From NCBI GenBank assembly GCA_012934845.2, contig WNNJ02002357.1, forward strand, positions 98,490-162,489: a stretch of 64,000 nt of DNA, read 5' to 3'. This DNA is from Pomphorhynchus laevis. Taxonomy: Eukaryota > Acanthocephala > Palaeacanthocephala > Echinorhynchida > Pomphorhynchidae. The notes below the pieces were generated by a model. It was not told where the DNA came from. It saw only the letters and a list, made by a program, of their open reading frames with translations, and ran no database searches. Below, piece by piece: positions 46,976 to 58,885 of the stretch. The first letter of the stretch is position 1; each line of letters opens with the position of its first letter. A program made the position numbers and the translations under genes.

Positions 46976-47531
46976 AATTTTAAGAATTGCAACAATATGT
47001 AATGATATTGGCTTTCTTCAAAATCATTTAAATAATTTAATAGATACATATTTTAAACTAGGTTACTATAAAAATAACATCAAGCAGAAAATAGTAAAAT
47101 ATATAAATCAACACAATAATATAAAGAATAAATTTAAACTCTTAAGTGGCAAATTTTTATGGATGGATAATAAATAATATACTTTGTATTAGAATAAGAT
47201 ACTAGATAGTTATTTCAGAGGAAATACATCATTAGCATGTATTTGGCCCCGCTGCTATGTTGGGTAGAGGAGTTAGGGGCCGAAACCTGATAGCATAGCA
47301 GTTCCTCCTGATGACCTCTAATTATTATTCTGATACAACGTCTGTTATTTATTAGTCAATTCATAAAAATTATGTTTATTTTAAATTTCATTTTTTTAAC
47401 TTGATTTAAATTATAGAAAATCTAAAAACAATTATTAATTTTATTATTTAATTATTAAATTTTGATTTAGCATTATTATGTTTTGTTTATTTTATAATTA
47501 TATTAAATACGTAGACTCAGTTAGCTGATTT
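46976..47531 (+). mobile_element. Naiad-type PLE copy G (thumb end and 3' tail)
   Basis: Starts abruptly at ATTTTAAGAATTGCAACAAT within the thumb, codes to FLWMDNK and stop at 47177, and continues through the full 3' untranslated region to ACTCAGTTAGCTGATTT. Nearly identical to copies E and F. Severe 5' truncation. Confidence 0.88.
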
Positions 47532-49050
47532 AATATCATTGTTTTCTGTAGTTCAATCAACTAGGCGAGAATAAGAATGTGAAGTAATAAAAAAATACGA
47601 CGCATATATTGATTATTGTGGTTTATCTTAAATATCAAATTATTTATCTATAACTGCTACAAAAAGTTAAAGTTTAGCTATTAAAGCGTGAAAAAAGCTA
47701 TTCAGCAAGAATACGTTTAAGCACATATTTAGATTTCCATAGCTTGCTGCTTATCTGAACGATTTTTTTCTTCACTACTTCTGTCTAAAACAGCCGAGAT
47801 TGTAAAAATAAATCTTTACAGTAAATAAAATTCAAAATTACAGCTCATACACAAATTGCTGAGTAGTGGTCAATTGACAATGGAAATTACCATCATCGAG
47901 TATCCGCTTAAATAAGTAATAGTTTGCATCTTTTTTGTGTGATAGCTCACTTAATGGATTGTCATAAAAACACAAATTCAATCAGAGGTCCGACCATGGC
48001 ACAATTTCAAATCCAAATCATACCGAGACAAGCGAGATAAATAACTGCCTTTGTCTAATTTGACAACATTGTATCTATTGATTCAACGTTTGAATCAATA
48101 TCTATTGATTCAACGTTAGACGTGCGGGCCACAAAAGCCATAGTTATGATAAAGATAATATATATTTGAATATTTTAAACAAACACGGTTTATATAAAAT
48201 GAAATATTATTTTTAGAGCCGGAGATGCAAATTTTATATCTCCAAAACGCATAATATGAGTTATAAGATTTTTTCGTCTTTGAAATTTTAATTATATTTT
48301 GCAGGTGGGTATGAATTAGTTAAAAAACAATAACTAAACTAGTCTTTGTGATGGAATCCATAAGTATGAATAAATATGAATAGACAATATCATTAAATAT
48401 ATGAATTAAATACAAGAGTGGAATTTGACGATTATATGGCTAGTTGCGCTTTGATTACCCAAAACATGATTTTGCAATACATAGAAATCATTAAATAGCT
48501 TGTATAGTTACATCCTCGAAATCAAGACAGCCTTTTCTCAAAGCTATGATTGTACTAACTACCAAGAAGAAATTAGAATTATCTACACGAAAGTGGATGA
48601 ATTAAATTTTTTGACATTGAGGAAGGTATCATTAAACGGCTGTTATGTAGATTAATCAATTTGCGCTCTTTAATAACATTATAAATCGATAGCTTGGTTC
48701 ATACAATGTTCAAAATCAGAAATTCCTAATCGTAATTCACTCATTTCACCTTTAGTGGTTTACATAAACTATGAAAACTTATACGGATATATGGACTTGA
48801 ACCGGGATCACATGATTTTATTGGTGAACTAGACAATAAATTAGGAATGTTCAGAATGACATTGATATAGCAAATCGAAAGTGAAAGTCGTTGGCCTGAA
48901 CACAAACAATTCGAAAGTAAATTTATAGCCCAAATCAATTTCCTAAATAATATATCTCTGAAGCAGTTGTAAAGCTTTCACATGATACATTATTATGTAT
49001 TTAATATATTAAGTGTAAAGTTTATCTAATAAATGTTTCTATATCGAAAC
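47532..49050. other. Unassigned sequence
   Basis: No gene recognised. A short direct repeat (ATCTATTGATTCAACGTT) occurs twice near 48071-48120. A 65-codon open stretch at 48741-48938 on the minus strand has no recognisable motif. Confidence 0.4.
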
Positions 49051-49057
49051 TAAATAG

Positions 49058-49100
49058 TCTATTGTTTTTGTTTATTTTTTAAATAAACAAAAACAATAGA
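49058..49100. repeat. 20-bp perfect hairpin with 3-nt loop
   Basis: TCTATTGTTTTTGTTTATTT at 49058-49077 is the exact complement of 49081-49100. Short loop and perfect arms suggest a recent foldback event. Confidence 0.85.
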
Positions 49101-49140
49101 TCGAAATATCGATCATATTTCGTGAATAATTCAAATCTAC

Positions 49141-49230
49141 CTAAATATAAATATATTTATAAATATAAATATAAATATATAAATATATAAATATAAATAT
49201 ATATTTATATAGATATAAATATATCCATCC
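49141..49230. repeat. AAATAT low-complexity tract
   Basis: Repeats of TATAAATATAAA. The open frame across it is an artefact of this tract. Confidence 0.85.
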
Positions 49231-49265
49231 TGATCTGCATTTGAAATTTTTAAATATACAGGAAG

Positions 49266-49297
49266 AATCAGGTATAGTTGAACGACTATACCTGATT
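49266..49297. repeat. 13-bp perfect hairpin
   Basis: AATCAGGTATAGT at 49266-49278 pairs with ACTATACCTGATT at 49285-49297; loop TGAACG. Confidence 0.85.
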
Positions 49298-49414
49298 AAA
49301 TATTTATGTATTTTGTTAAATTTTTGTTGTGTGATAGAAATTGAATACATAAATTGTAAATAAATGTTTTAATAAATAAATATTTTTTAGAAATAAATTG
49401 ATATAAACAATTGA

Positions 49415-50214
49415 AAGCTGTTGTATTTCAGAAGCCACTGCAGTCATTTTCAAAAAATAAAATAGAATTATTTATATAGTTATAATTATATAAATATAAC
49501 TATAATTATATATTTATTTATTGTTTTAACTAATGAACAAATATTAAAATCAAGATTTCTACAAATTGTCAAAACAACAAGATGAGAAGACATGCGTTTA
49601 GCGTATATACGTATGGTAGGCACTGTATTATATGGCGGATGGGCACACGCTATGTTCATCCGATATATATACAAATATATACAAATATACTTAATTTCGT
49701 TGATAGAAATAATTAAATGCTCTCATAAAAATCAAATGGAAGCATAAACAGATATTAATCAATAATTTGCTGAATGATAAAATATGTATTCTTTCAATAT
49801 TTTTTGTGTGGATTTGTGATATTATCAGCGATGCAATGCTTATATGGAAAATTCAAATTATCTAAAGGCGAAAATTGCGACAAACAGCGACTGAAGGAAA
49901 TATAATAAAGGACGAGAACGATGAAAATTGACACTTTAAAGACCTTATTAATAAATTAATCAATTATAATATAAAAGATTAATTTTCAAAGTTACAAATT
50001 ACTATAATAAAATTTATGCAATATATCTAACTATAATAATCACTGAGTTAACATGTTTAGAAATTTTGTACAATTGTATTATAAATATATTATATATAAG
50101 AATCACCAGCACCGATTCAATAATATCCTGATCAAATATATAGTTGATATATAGTTTATGTGCTGTATTTAACTGCAAGCCGGAATTCAACATTGGAATT
50201 CGATTATATATTTT
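49415..50214. other. Unassigned AT-rich sequence with one worn hammerhead-like segment
   Basis: The minus strand at 49415-49455 reads TTGAAAATGACTGCAGTGGC then TTCTGAAATAC, which follows the dispersed layout with a damaged first box. Otherwise nothing recognised. An open stretch at 49486-49674 has no motif. Confidence 0.35.
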
Positions 50215-50373
50215 GGTTTAAAATATAAGCTGGAAATTTAAAGTAGAATAATTCAACATTTATCTTTCGACTTGCCCCTTCTTCACGAACAAATTCCTTT
50301 GTATAGAACGCGCAAGCCAAAAAGCAAATATTGAATTATTCTTCTTTCAATTTAAAGCTTATATTTTTAAACC
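50215..50373. repeat. Foldback repeat with about 60-bp arms
   Basis: Left arm 50215-50275 (GGTTTAAAATATAAGCTGGA...) and right arm 50313-50373 are imperfect reverse complements over about 60 bp around a GC-richer 37-nt centre. Confidence 0.8.
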
Positions 50374-50413
50374 TATATATAAATTAGTATGTTTTCCTCA
50401 CTATTTATGACTC

Positions 50414-50454
50414 AATATTTATGAATCCTTGTTTCTGTCGGATTCATAAATATT
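50414..50454. repeat. 15-bp perfect hairpin
   Basis: AATATTTATGAATCC at 50414-50428 and its exact complement at 50440-50454, loop of 11 nt. Confidence 0.85.
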
Positions 50455-50534
50455 TCAAATAAGTACGTATAAAAAATAAGTAGGTATATTTGGTAAAATT
50501 TTATATCCCTACATATTTTAATATATACAGTTTA

Positions 50535-50731
50535 AAATATCGTATACCGGCATGTCTAGTTCAAAAACGAGATAAATTTAAGTTTCGAATTTTATTCTTT
50601 ATCAATTGTATGATATCTCTCAGTTTTTTAATTGAAAAACAAAGAAAGATATATCATCAAATTGATAAAAAATAAAATTCGAAACGTAAACTTCTCTCGT
50701 TTTTAACTATACATGCCGGTAAACGATATTT
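50535..50731. repeat. Long foldback repeat, about 95-bp arms
   Basis: The left arm starts AAATATCGTATACCGGCATG and the right arm ends with the complement of AAATATCGTTTACCGGCATG. The arms match along nearly their whole length with scattered mismatches and meet around 50633. No coding content. It could be a foldback/MITE-type element or a long RNA hairpin. Confidence 0.85.
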
Positions 50732-52597
50732 CAAACAATATTATACATGGTCCACCAAGGTTTCCGGCGGGTAGCAAATCTAATATATATAATTGAAAAA
50801 GTTTTGTAGACGAAGCATTTTTGAAGAAATAAAATTTCTGTTGATTTTGATGGTATTCTTAATACTACATAATAAAATATAGCAATCACAATAACATATT
50901 CACTGGTTTATGGAAAACGTATAATCGTTTTCTTGCCTTTTCCAGGCTTATCTGAAATTATGGCAAAATACAAGCATTTTCAATTGAACGCTGAATGCTT
51001 AATATACTATGCTGAAGCATGCCATTCGAATACCAGTGTTTAATGCGTGTTTTATCAATGCACTATTATATGTAATTATAATGCTTTCTAAGTTGAATAC
51101 ATAAAAGTGTATAAACTGCCGTGTCGTCTTTAGCAATATTATTTTGACATCGGTTATATTTTTATTCAACAAAAATACTTTATTGTTTTTCTTCTGCTAT
51201 TTGAATGTGAAATGTCTCCCCATGCTAAGTTTGAATTTGAATGCACATATGTCCCCATACTAACATTGGATTAGAATGAACACTTGTCAATATCTAGGCA
51301 AGTAAATGCATTTACTAACTAAGTGAAATCGATAAGTAAATTTCGTACAAAATTTGTAATCTTTTAAGGAATATTTAAGCTTGAGACATCGTATTGTTGT
51401 CACGAAATTAATTCAATTCAAATATTTAATATTCACAATTATAATACAGATCGTTATCCTTACTCATAAACGACTGTTATTTTCGATCTGCATTTCTGCA
51501 TTTTTATTTGCTGATATTTTGCATTTATCAATTAATTACAAAATGTTGCTGTAAATATCTTCGATTAAATAGTTTATTAAAAGTACACGTCGCGTAAATC
51601 TTTAGGTTATTTTCAATTATTACTGATTCATGTAAACAATTCACTGATTATTAAATACGATTTCAAAATAGTAAATCGTTATATAAATTAAAAATATGCG
51701 AAAATATTATTTTTAGGATAATAAAATATTATCCTAAAATTATTATTTAAAATAATTAAATATTATTTTAAATTTAATAAATATTCAATTTATTCTAACT
51801 AAAAAAGTGAAATAGCTAATATTAAGTCAAATGATATGTTAACTGTCACTTGCAAATTTGTGCAATTAGGAAAGCATTAATAGCGTTAAATTGTTTATCA
51901 GGTAGACTAACAAACTTGCAGATGATTAAAATTCAAGCATACACAAGATGATATTTGTTTTTATTATAAGTAAGATTATAATATTTGATGATACAATAAA
52001 CAGTTACACTTAAATAAACGTCAAAATGCAGACAATATCATTAGCAAGACTATAATTTGATGAATGCGACAGACGTGAGATTTTATGAAATTAAATGAAA
52101 TTAATTAATCAACCACTTCAAAAAGGTTGTTTAAGAATGAACACAATTTCATACTTGTACAAATTCTAATTGGATTGAATTGTATTTAATTGTATTGTCC
52201 ATTCAATTGTTTTATAAGCATCGATCAAAAATACTAATACTTTTGTCATAATAAAATACTTACCGTTCCAAACTGATCCAAAACGTGTTTGCTTACAAAG
52301 CAGATATAAGTATTTGCTTACAAACAGTTAATTATGTTTATAGTTTTTATTTTCTAATAGTTTATTTTCAAGCAGTTTATTCTATTTGAATAAAATTCGT
52401 TAAAAGTTCCTGGAAATTTTATTTCAGTAGCTATCGAAATATTGTAGTCTTTGGAATAAAACTAATTTATTCGTTCGTTAAATTTATAAAATTAATATTC
52501 TAGTATTTAACTTGCTGTTCATTTAGATTTATTAAAAGTAACTGATGTTGATACATTTATTAATTGGGAATTTTCGAGCACGATCAAAAAATACTAA
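50732..52597. other. Unassigned AT-rich sequence
   Basis: No gene recognised. A small palindrome TTTTAGGATAATA/TATTATCCTAAAA lies near 51710-51740. Confidence 0.45.
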
Positions 52598-52703
52598 TTT
52601 ATTTTTACATTTCGCTAGCTGCTAGAATCATCAAAATCAAAACGTCAGCATCGTTTTTTTTTCTGATGATGTTTTCAGCAGCTACGAAAATATAAAAATA
52701 AAT
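52598..52703. repeat. Inverted pair of hammerhead-like segments
   Basis: Left 52598-52637 (minus strand TTGATGATTCTAGCAGCTAG then CGAAAT) and right 52661-52703 (plus strand CTGATGATGTTTTCAGCAGC then TACGAAAAT) are imperfect reverse complements around AAAACGTCAGCATCGTTTTT. Confidence 0.75.
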
Positions 52704-53034
52704 TTGTGTTTTATTAATATCTTGCTTTAGAATTGTAAAAAATTACGATTTATATTTATCGCTATTTATTTTACGAGGAATTTAAATTAAAAAAAATAAA
52801 TAAAGTCAATATATTCGTTATTTAATATTAAAACAATGCATTTGTTTTTAGCTGTATTTTCATTCTGTCAATAAGTGGATAGTTTCGTTCTATCGACGCT
52901 CGTGATGTAATAAAAATTACTCCTAAAGGGTAATAATGATCCATATCAGATACTTGATTCCACATATTTTAAAATATTTATAAATTAAAAAAGTAAACAT
53001 TTAAATTTAAAATTTTTTGCAATTCGTATATTTT
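52704..53034. other. Unassigned AT-rich sequence
   Basis: Nothing recognised. Confidence 0.4.
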
Positions 53035-53240
53035 AAAAGCTAAGATTTATTATAATTCACAAATTTTTATGGACTGATTAACAGATAATATACATGTATT
53101 AAATTTGAGATCAAAGGTCATCATGAGGAACTGCTACAGTTTATGTTTTGAACTATATTTCTTAATTCAACAGAGCAGCGGGGTCCAAAAAATTTATGAT
53201 GTACTTATCGTGATGTAATTTGAATATCTAGACTAATGTT
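53035..53240 (-). mobile_element. Old Naiad-type PLE 3' remnant M
   Basis: Diverged match to the 3' tail: ATGGACTGATTAACAGATAA, AGATCAAAGGTCATCATGAG, GAACTGCTA and CAGAGCAGCGGGGTCC. The family's hairpin arms are partly kept. Confidence 0.65.
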
Positions 53241-54634
53241 CCTATTCTTAAATCTTATTCTTGTATTTTTAATCTGAAAAATGTTTTCACTCATTCAAGC
53301 AAAAGTAGAAGTGATGTTGTTAAAGTTACTATGTTACTAGGATAAAGCAATCATTATTTGCTTCCACAAATTCATCGATCTTAATGAGACTAAATTTTAA
53401 TTGGAGAAAATAAACAAGTAAATTTCAGAAGCCGCTTTTTCTTTTATTTTTGGATAATCATCAAATTTTAGATTTGCCAGCAAAAGCATCAAATCTTTAA
53501 ACACGGCTAATTTCAAAAATGATTTGAATGCAAATATCTTAAATCCAGTTATAATGTCTTTTAATAAATAATTAAAATTAACAGCTTGTTGATCATAATT
53601 TGTCAAAATTCTGTTCTACGCGGTTGTGACCTTAATATTATGGCGATCAGTCATTCAAAGCAACCCTACAATGGTTTTTCAGACCAAGTTCGTAAACTCT
53701 GATATCACATCTTTTAATGTGTCTTACATCAGCGGAATCTAATTATAATTTCTGATGATTCTGATAATTAGTGAGCAAAATATCGAAAGGACAGTCATTT
53801 CACACACATTTAGGATTTGGAAATGATCTATTTTATGAAGACCAGTGCAAACCATTTACAGGTGAATCGATTCGATACGACAAATATAAACATTTGCTTG
53901 ATAAGTGATTAACATATCCCATTTTAAGATTCCCCAAGTCGTTAACGCACAATTTAAAAACCTAATCTCAGTTGATCTATTATGTGGTTAAATACTCTAT
54001 ATAGTATATGTGTTTGGTTCACTTCAGTTGCTCTTTATTCGTGAGGCATATATAGTATACTTTTATTAAACATGTAAGAGTGGAGGCTGTATTCACAGCT
54101 CATCAAAGACAACTGAGCTTCGAATCCTAAGGGTGAGTGTGCCAATAAGTGTATTAAACTCATTTCGGCCTATTGTACTCAGGATTTTTTTAATTTTTAT
54201 CATTAAGCAAAGTTACGACTCCAAGTGATTTTTCGAGAGCTTTACATCCAAATCTGAGTATAATTAAAGTATTTATCTGTTTCTTTTAATTGTAATTTAT
54301 TTATAATATGGAATCAAAGAACCGACAATTTATATTATTAGAGATAAAATCCAGTCCAATATTTCAATAGATTCTACCATCATCAGGAACTAATTTTTCA
54401 CAACACGCAAAAGTTTTTTATATAAAAGTTTTATTATACCACATTTAAAAAACTTCCAGGAAAGAATTTGTACAAGAAGCTATCACATCAAATGAATTGC
54501 AAAACATATTTTCCACAAAGTAAAACAAAATTAAAGCCACAAATAGCTAAGCAACAATATAAAATTCAAACAACTATAATTTACCAAGTTCAATTAGCTA
54601 AAAAATAATGAAATTTAAAATTTAATTTGGATAG
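53241..54634. other. Unassigned sequence with two hammerhead-like segments
   Basis: No gene recognised. Plus strand 53751-53795 has CTGATGATTCTGATAATTAG followed by CGAAAGGAC. Minus strand 54343-54386 has CTGATGATGGTAGAATCTAT, then TGAAATATTGG and a TATC that could close a short stem III. The 54000-54170 stretch looks different in composition but carries no motif I can name. Confidence 0.45.
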
Positions 54635-56100
54635 GTAGTATATGCCTTGATAAAGTTGTGGAGGAGTCACTAGCACTACACAATTATGGATCCACGCAAT
54701 CTCCGCAACCAATTTCGACCTGGGGAGACTTCAGGAGTAGAGACTTATCTGTCACAGATATTCTCGACGCCTGGGAGCCTCTTCTGGGCACCCCAAATCG
54801 GTCGCTCCACTCTCTTCTCGCGTATGTCAGCTTTTGACAGCCTATCAAAGAAGAGAGCTGGCCGTCACAATGCTATTAGCCACCCCATCCGACGTGGGCG
54901 GCATCAACATTAGCAAGAGAATTTTTATTCCTAAAAAGTGTCCGGTCTTTTATCCTAAAGATCTGCGGCTCATTTCGATTCAAAATTCCCTCGTCTCGAT
55001 CAACGAAAAAGCGCTTGCGCGTAGAATCCGCGTTCGTCTGAGTAGGCGAAACTTAATCACACCTGGTTTCCACGGGTTTGTCAAAGATCGCTCGGTCCAT
55101 TCAGCAGTTGATAAAGTGCATCAGTTTTATCAGGAGAACAGTCATCAACTCGCTGTATCTGTTTTCCTTGATTTTTCCGCTGCATTTGACCGTATATCCA
55201 TTCCCTTTGTTATCTCTTCTCTCAGGTCCCTCGGGTTGCCTGCGAGAATTGTTAACAGGGTGGAGATACTGATGTACACCAAACGATTTTATTATGACGA
55301 CGACCCCGATGCTCGTCAGTTCTACCCTATTACGGGTGTGCATCAAGGCTCCCCTCTCTCCTATCTTATATCTTGATCCTCCATCAATCTATTAAAAATA
55401 TTTAAACGTTATCAATGTCTAGTGATGTACGCTGATGACACCACAGCCCTGTTCACTGGACGTAGGTGCAAAGACGTAGTCTCGGACATCAGCCGCTTCT
55501 TTTTAAGATTAAAAGATCAGTTACCCATATCCAACCTTGTTTTAAACTCCGCCAAATCGCAGGTGGTCGTCTTTCATGGTACCTCTGATACGAAGCAAAA
55601 ACTTAAGAGATTAGCACTCTCTGCGCTCTCCTCCATTTTTGCTTCTGAACCACTTCCTACCTTCACAAGTCGAGTAAAATACCTGGGGTTCACCGTTACG
55701 GTAAACTGGTTGGCGAAAGCCGACCTAGATAGACTCAAACGTATTCTGAAGAGAGCTAGGTGGGCTCTGAAACAGGCTTAGCATCTGTCGTAGAAAGGGA
55801 AAACCCAGGTGCGTCTTTGGGGCACTTGGGCTATCTCGGATTTAGCCTTCTTTTCAAGAGGACGTCCTCTAGAGCAAAGGCTAAGGTTTCTTAAGCTCTT
55901 CGTCTCGCGTTTACCCAGCATAGTCTGCACTGATTGGTCTCTTCGTGGAAGGGTGAGAGACCACGGGTGGTTCAGTCGGAAGGCGGCGTGTTGGATAGAT
56001 TGGGGTATCAGATTCCTCTGGATTTGAGGCCTTAATATCGGTATGAAGCCTTGATTAAAGTAGAAGAAAGAGAGTCTTGTTTTTTGACTGACTTTATTTA
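54635..56100 (+). mobile_element. APE-type LINE, 5'-truncated sister of the 39-43 kb copy
   Basis: Carries the RT and C-terminal region only. Open pieces at 54834-55376, 55422-55781 and 55809-56027 encode NLITPGFHGFVKDRSVHSAV, VFLDFSAAFDRISIPFV (motif A), GVHQGSPLS (motif B) and VMYADDTTALFTGRRCKDV (motif C), then FTVTVNWLAKADLDRLKR and a Trp-rich C-terminus. It is better kept than the copy at 39-43 kb; two or three breaks separate the pieces. Confidence 0.82.
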
Positions 56101-56159
56101 ATCACCCTATTTATCATTGTATTTATCACTGTTTTTGTATTAGCAAGAAAATCTTATTA

Positions 56160-56800
56160 TGATAAAATTTAATAGAATTTTTTAAATAAAATCTGCTTTA
56201 TTATTAGACATCACGTCATTATTTATTTTTTTTATTAAAATAAGCCTCCTGTATTATACGCGAAAGGTAATAACTTTATATGATAGAAAAGATGCCTGAT
56301 CAAAATTAAGGGTAGTTCTAAATTTAGTACGTGTTTTATTAAAACACACATCATATTACCACGTTTTATGTTATATTTATATTATGAAATGCGTTTTTCT
56401 AATCCCTGTCCCACATGAGTGGCGGACCAGTTATCACATGGTATCTTATAAACAACAGAAGAATTATTAAATTTCGGTTTTAATTTGAAAATATTATGTA
56501 ATTTAGGTCATTTTTATTATAAATTGTGACATCAGTAATATTATTGAATATTTTATCGTTTCTGCAAAGTTTGTCCCGTATGGTGGCGGGGTCCGCTTAT
56601 TTTATTTTTATATAAAAATTTATTAAATAAGGAGTTCAATTTTTCGTTAATAAAATCAATTCCAATATAAATGTTTTGCTTAGAAGGTGTAACATGTTTA
56701 TCCCAACAAGCGCAACTTTTATAGGAAGATAAAATGTATCTTCCTATAAAATTATCAGTCATCTGATTTGTTCTACTGACAATTTATTATTGACCTGTGG
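56160..56800 (-). mobile_element. Classical PLE remnant, second family (minus copy)
   Basis: Minus strand near 56450-56250: VYKIPCDNWSATHVGQG, LEKRIS, YKYNIKRGNMMCV and, further on, RITQEAYF-like sequence. This is the start of a GIY-YIG nuclease of the classical PLE type. A further piece at 56762-56553 (NFIGRYILSSYKSCACWDKH...) probably encodes the region between RT and nuclease. The same family is found on the plus strand at 58890-59195. Confidence 0.6.
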
Positions 56801-57109
56801 ATTTTGCTTTCCTGGTAATATAATCTCTGTCATAAATACTGCAACTATGTATTATTGATAATACATAATTATTTTCTGCTAATTTTTAAGCATGTTTGAT
56901 AATTTTCTCTTTTTCTCATAATGTAGAATTATACATCAAAAAAATATTATTAAAATATTAAATTTACAATATACAAATCAACACAATAATATTTAAAATT
57001 TATTTAAAATATAAAGGGAAAAATTTTATTAATGGATAATAAACATTTAGCTTTTTATTAGAATAAAATACACTAAACAATCAAATTTTATCACAGATAA
57101 TAATAAGAC
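56801..57109 (+). mobile_element. Spacer with Naiad-type scrap K
   Basis: 56958-57075 is a worn match to the end of the Naiad-type RT and tail (AATCAACACAATAATATTTA, ATGGATAATAAACATTTAG). The remainder shows nothing. Confidence 0.5.
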
Positions 57110-58590
57110 TCGCTTCATATAAATGTCGTGGAGCTGGAAGCCGCTATTCGAGGAATAAACCTTGCATTGAAGTGGGATTTTACAAAAATAAAGGTAATGA
57201 CTGACTCGCGGACTGTATTAAATTGGTTAAATCTTACTACTAGTAAACTACACAGAATAAAAACTAAAGGCGCTGCTGAAATGCTCGTGCGAAGGCGTTT
57301 GTCGACATTACAATCGTTAATTGAAGAGGCAAAACTGAACATTGAATGGGAATACGTGCCTTCAAATTTGAATAAGGCCGATTTGCTAACACGAATAAAC
57401 GGAAAAAATCGTATATGTGAAGGAACATCTGCTGCAGTATTAACTCATGCAGATTCTAGTTATAATTCTACACAATTACATGATATGCACCACTTTGGAA
57501 TCGAAAGGTCTTTTGCGCTTGATAAGATGGTAAATCGTAATACTGACAGAAAGGAAATCGACGATATTATAAAGCGATGCGAACGATGCCAGACTATATA
57601 TCCATCGCCGATAAAATATTCTCACGGATCGTGTCAAGTGAGTGGCATATGGAAACGACTGGCCGTTGATATAGTTCATTATGAAGGACGTCCCTATTTG
57701 AGTATCGTGAATAGTGGACCAGGAAGGTTTGCCGTTTGGAAAGCGCTGGATAGAGAGAGCGCTGATTGTGTATCGAGAAAATTTCTAGAGATGATGCTAG
57801 ACCACGGATTACCAGACGAAGTATTGGTGGATAATGCGGCCGTATTTAGAGGAAGTATGTTTAGACAATTATGTTGTCGATGGGAATATATTTACGCTTT
57901 CGAGCTGCATTTAGGCAACATGGCAATGGAATAGTGGAGCGCAATCACCGAACTATCATGCGTATTGCAGCTCGTTGTCGGTGCAGCTTGATTGAAGCTG
58001 TTTTTTGGTATAACCTTGCCGAGATTTTCTGTCCATTAAGAAAAAGTCCCAGCCATCACATATACAGATATCGATGGAGACATCCATGCAGCATCAGACA
58101 ACATCCAACAGCGAAGGAAAGCAGTTTTAAGCGTGGACAAACAGTATGGATAAAACGGAACAATGCGAGATGCACTTCACAATGGCAACATGGTGTAGTT
58201 ACTCGAGGAGAGAAGTGCAATACGATCGAAATAAATGGTATTGAAAGACATCTATGCCACGTGCGACCGGCGATTAGTAAAATTGGAGCAGATGAATGTA
58301 AAAGTGATTTCCAAGTAAGCACACCCAAACGATTTGTCAAGTTGGTTAATGATTCGGACGAAGACGATTCTTCTCGAAATTTAATGTTGGATCAAGTTAG
58401 GACGTCCAATAGAATACGGAGACGACCGACATATCTACGCGATTATGTTTAGATGAGATCAAGGGTCGGTGTTGCGGAACGGTTGTTTGATCTCGTACTT
58501 CCGCTTGCAGCATCTTCGACTATTGTTGCGGATCAGTTGTTTGATCTCGTACTTCCTATGCTTGCTAGCATTGAATAGACGATTTTCTGA
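57110..58590 (+). mobile_element. Ty3/Gypsy-like fossil (RNase H part, integrase, 3' end)
   Basis: Fossil fragment. Parts in order: an RNase H-like region (VMTDSRTVLNWL near 57195), an integrase zinc-binding region (HHFGIE near 57490 with CERCQ near 57580), an integrase core (LAVDIVHYEGRPYLSIV near 57660, ERNHRT near 57940) and a C-terminal region (VWIKRNNARC near 58145). It is a different lineage from the fossil at 15-17 kb; BEL/Pao is a less likely alternative. Broken in a few places and lacking its 5' half. A 31-bp phrase is doubled at about 58474 and 58537 near its 3' end. Confidence 0.75.
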
Positions 58591-58605
58591 ACTATCAATT
58601 GTAAC

Positions 58606-58885
58606 GTCATTAGCATGTATTTGGCTTCGCTGCTGTCTTAGGTTGAGGAATAGGGGTCGAACCCTGATAACATAACAGTTCCTCCTGATGACCTCTAATT
58701 CTTATTCTGATACAACGTCTGTTGTTTATTATTCAATTCATAAAAATTGACTTTTATTTTATATTTCAATTTTAAATTTTGACTTTATATAAATATAAAT
58801 TGTATAAAATCTTTTATAATTATTTAATATTTATCTTTTTTATTTATATATAGTATAAAGTACCTAGACTCAGTTATCTGACTAA
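58606..58885 (+). mobile_element. Naiad-type PLE 3' tail H
   Basis: Tail only: ATTAGCATGTATTTGGCTTC, GTCGAACCCTGATAACATAA, CAGTTCCTCCTGATGACC, ending AGACTCAGTTATCTGAC. It abuts the Ty3-like fossil. Confidence 0.75.

Noticed and set aside
49141-49350. 69-codon minus-strand frame
   Set aside because: Mostly an AAATAT tract; low complexity.
54000-54170. Solo long terminal repeat
   Set aside because: TATA-like and AATAAG-like phrases are present but no matching partner repeat or terminal TG/CA pair was found.
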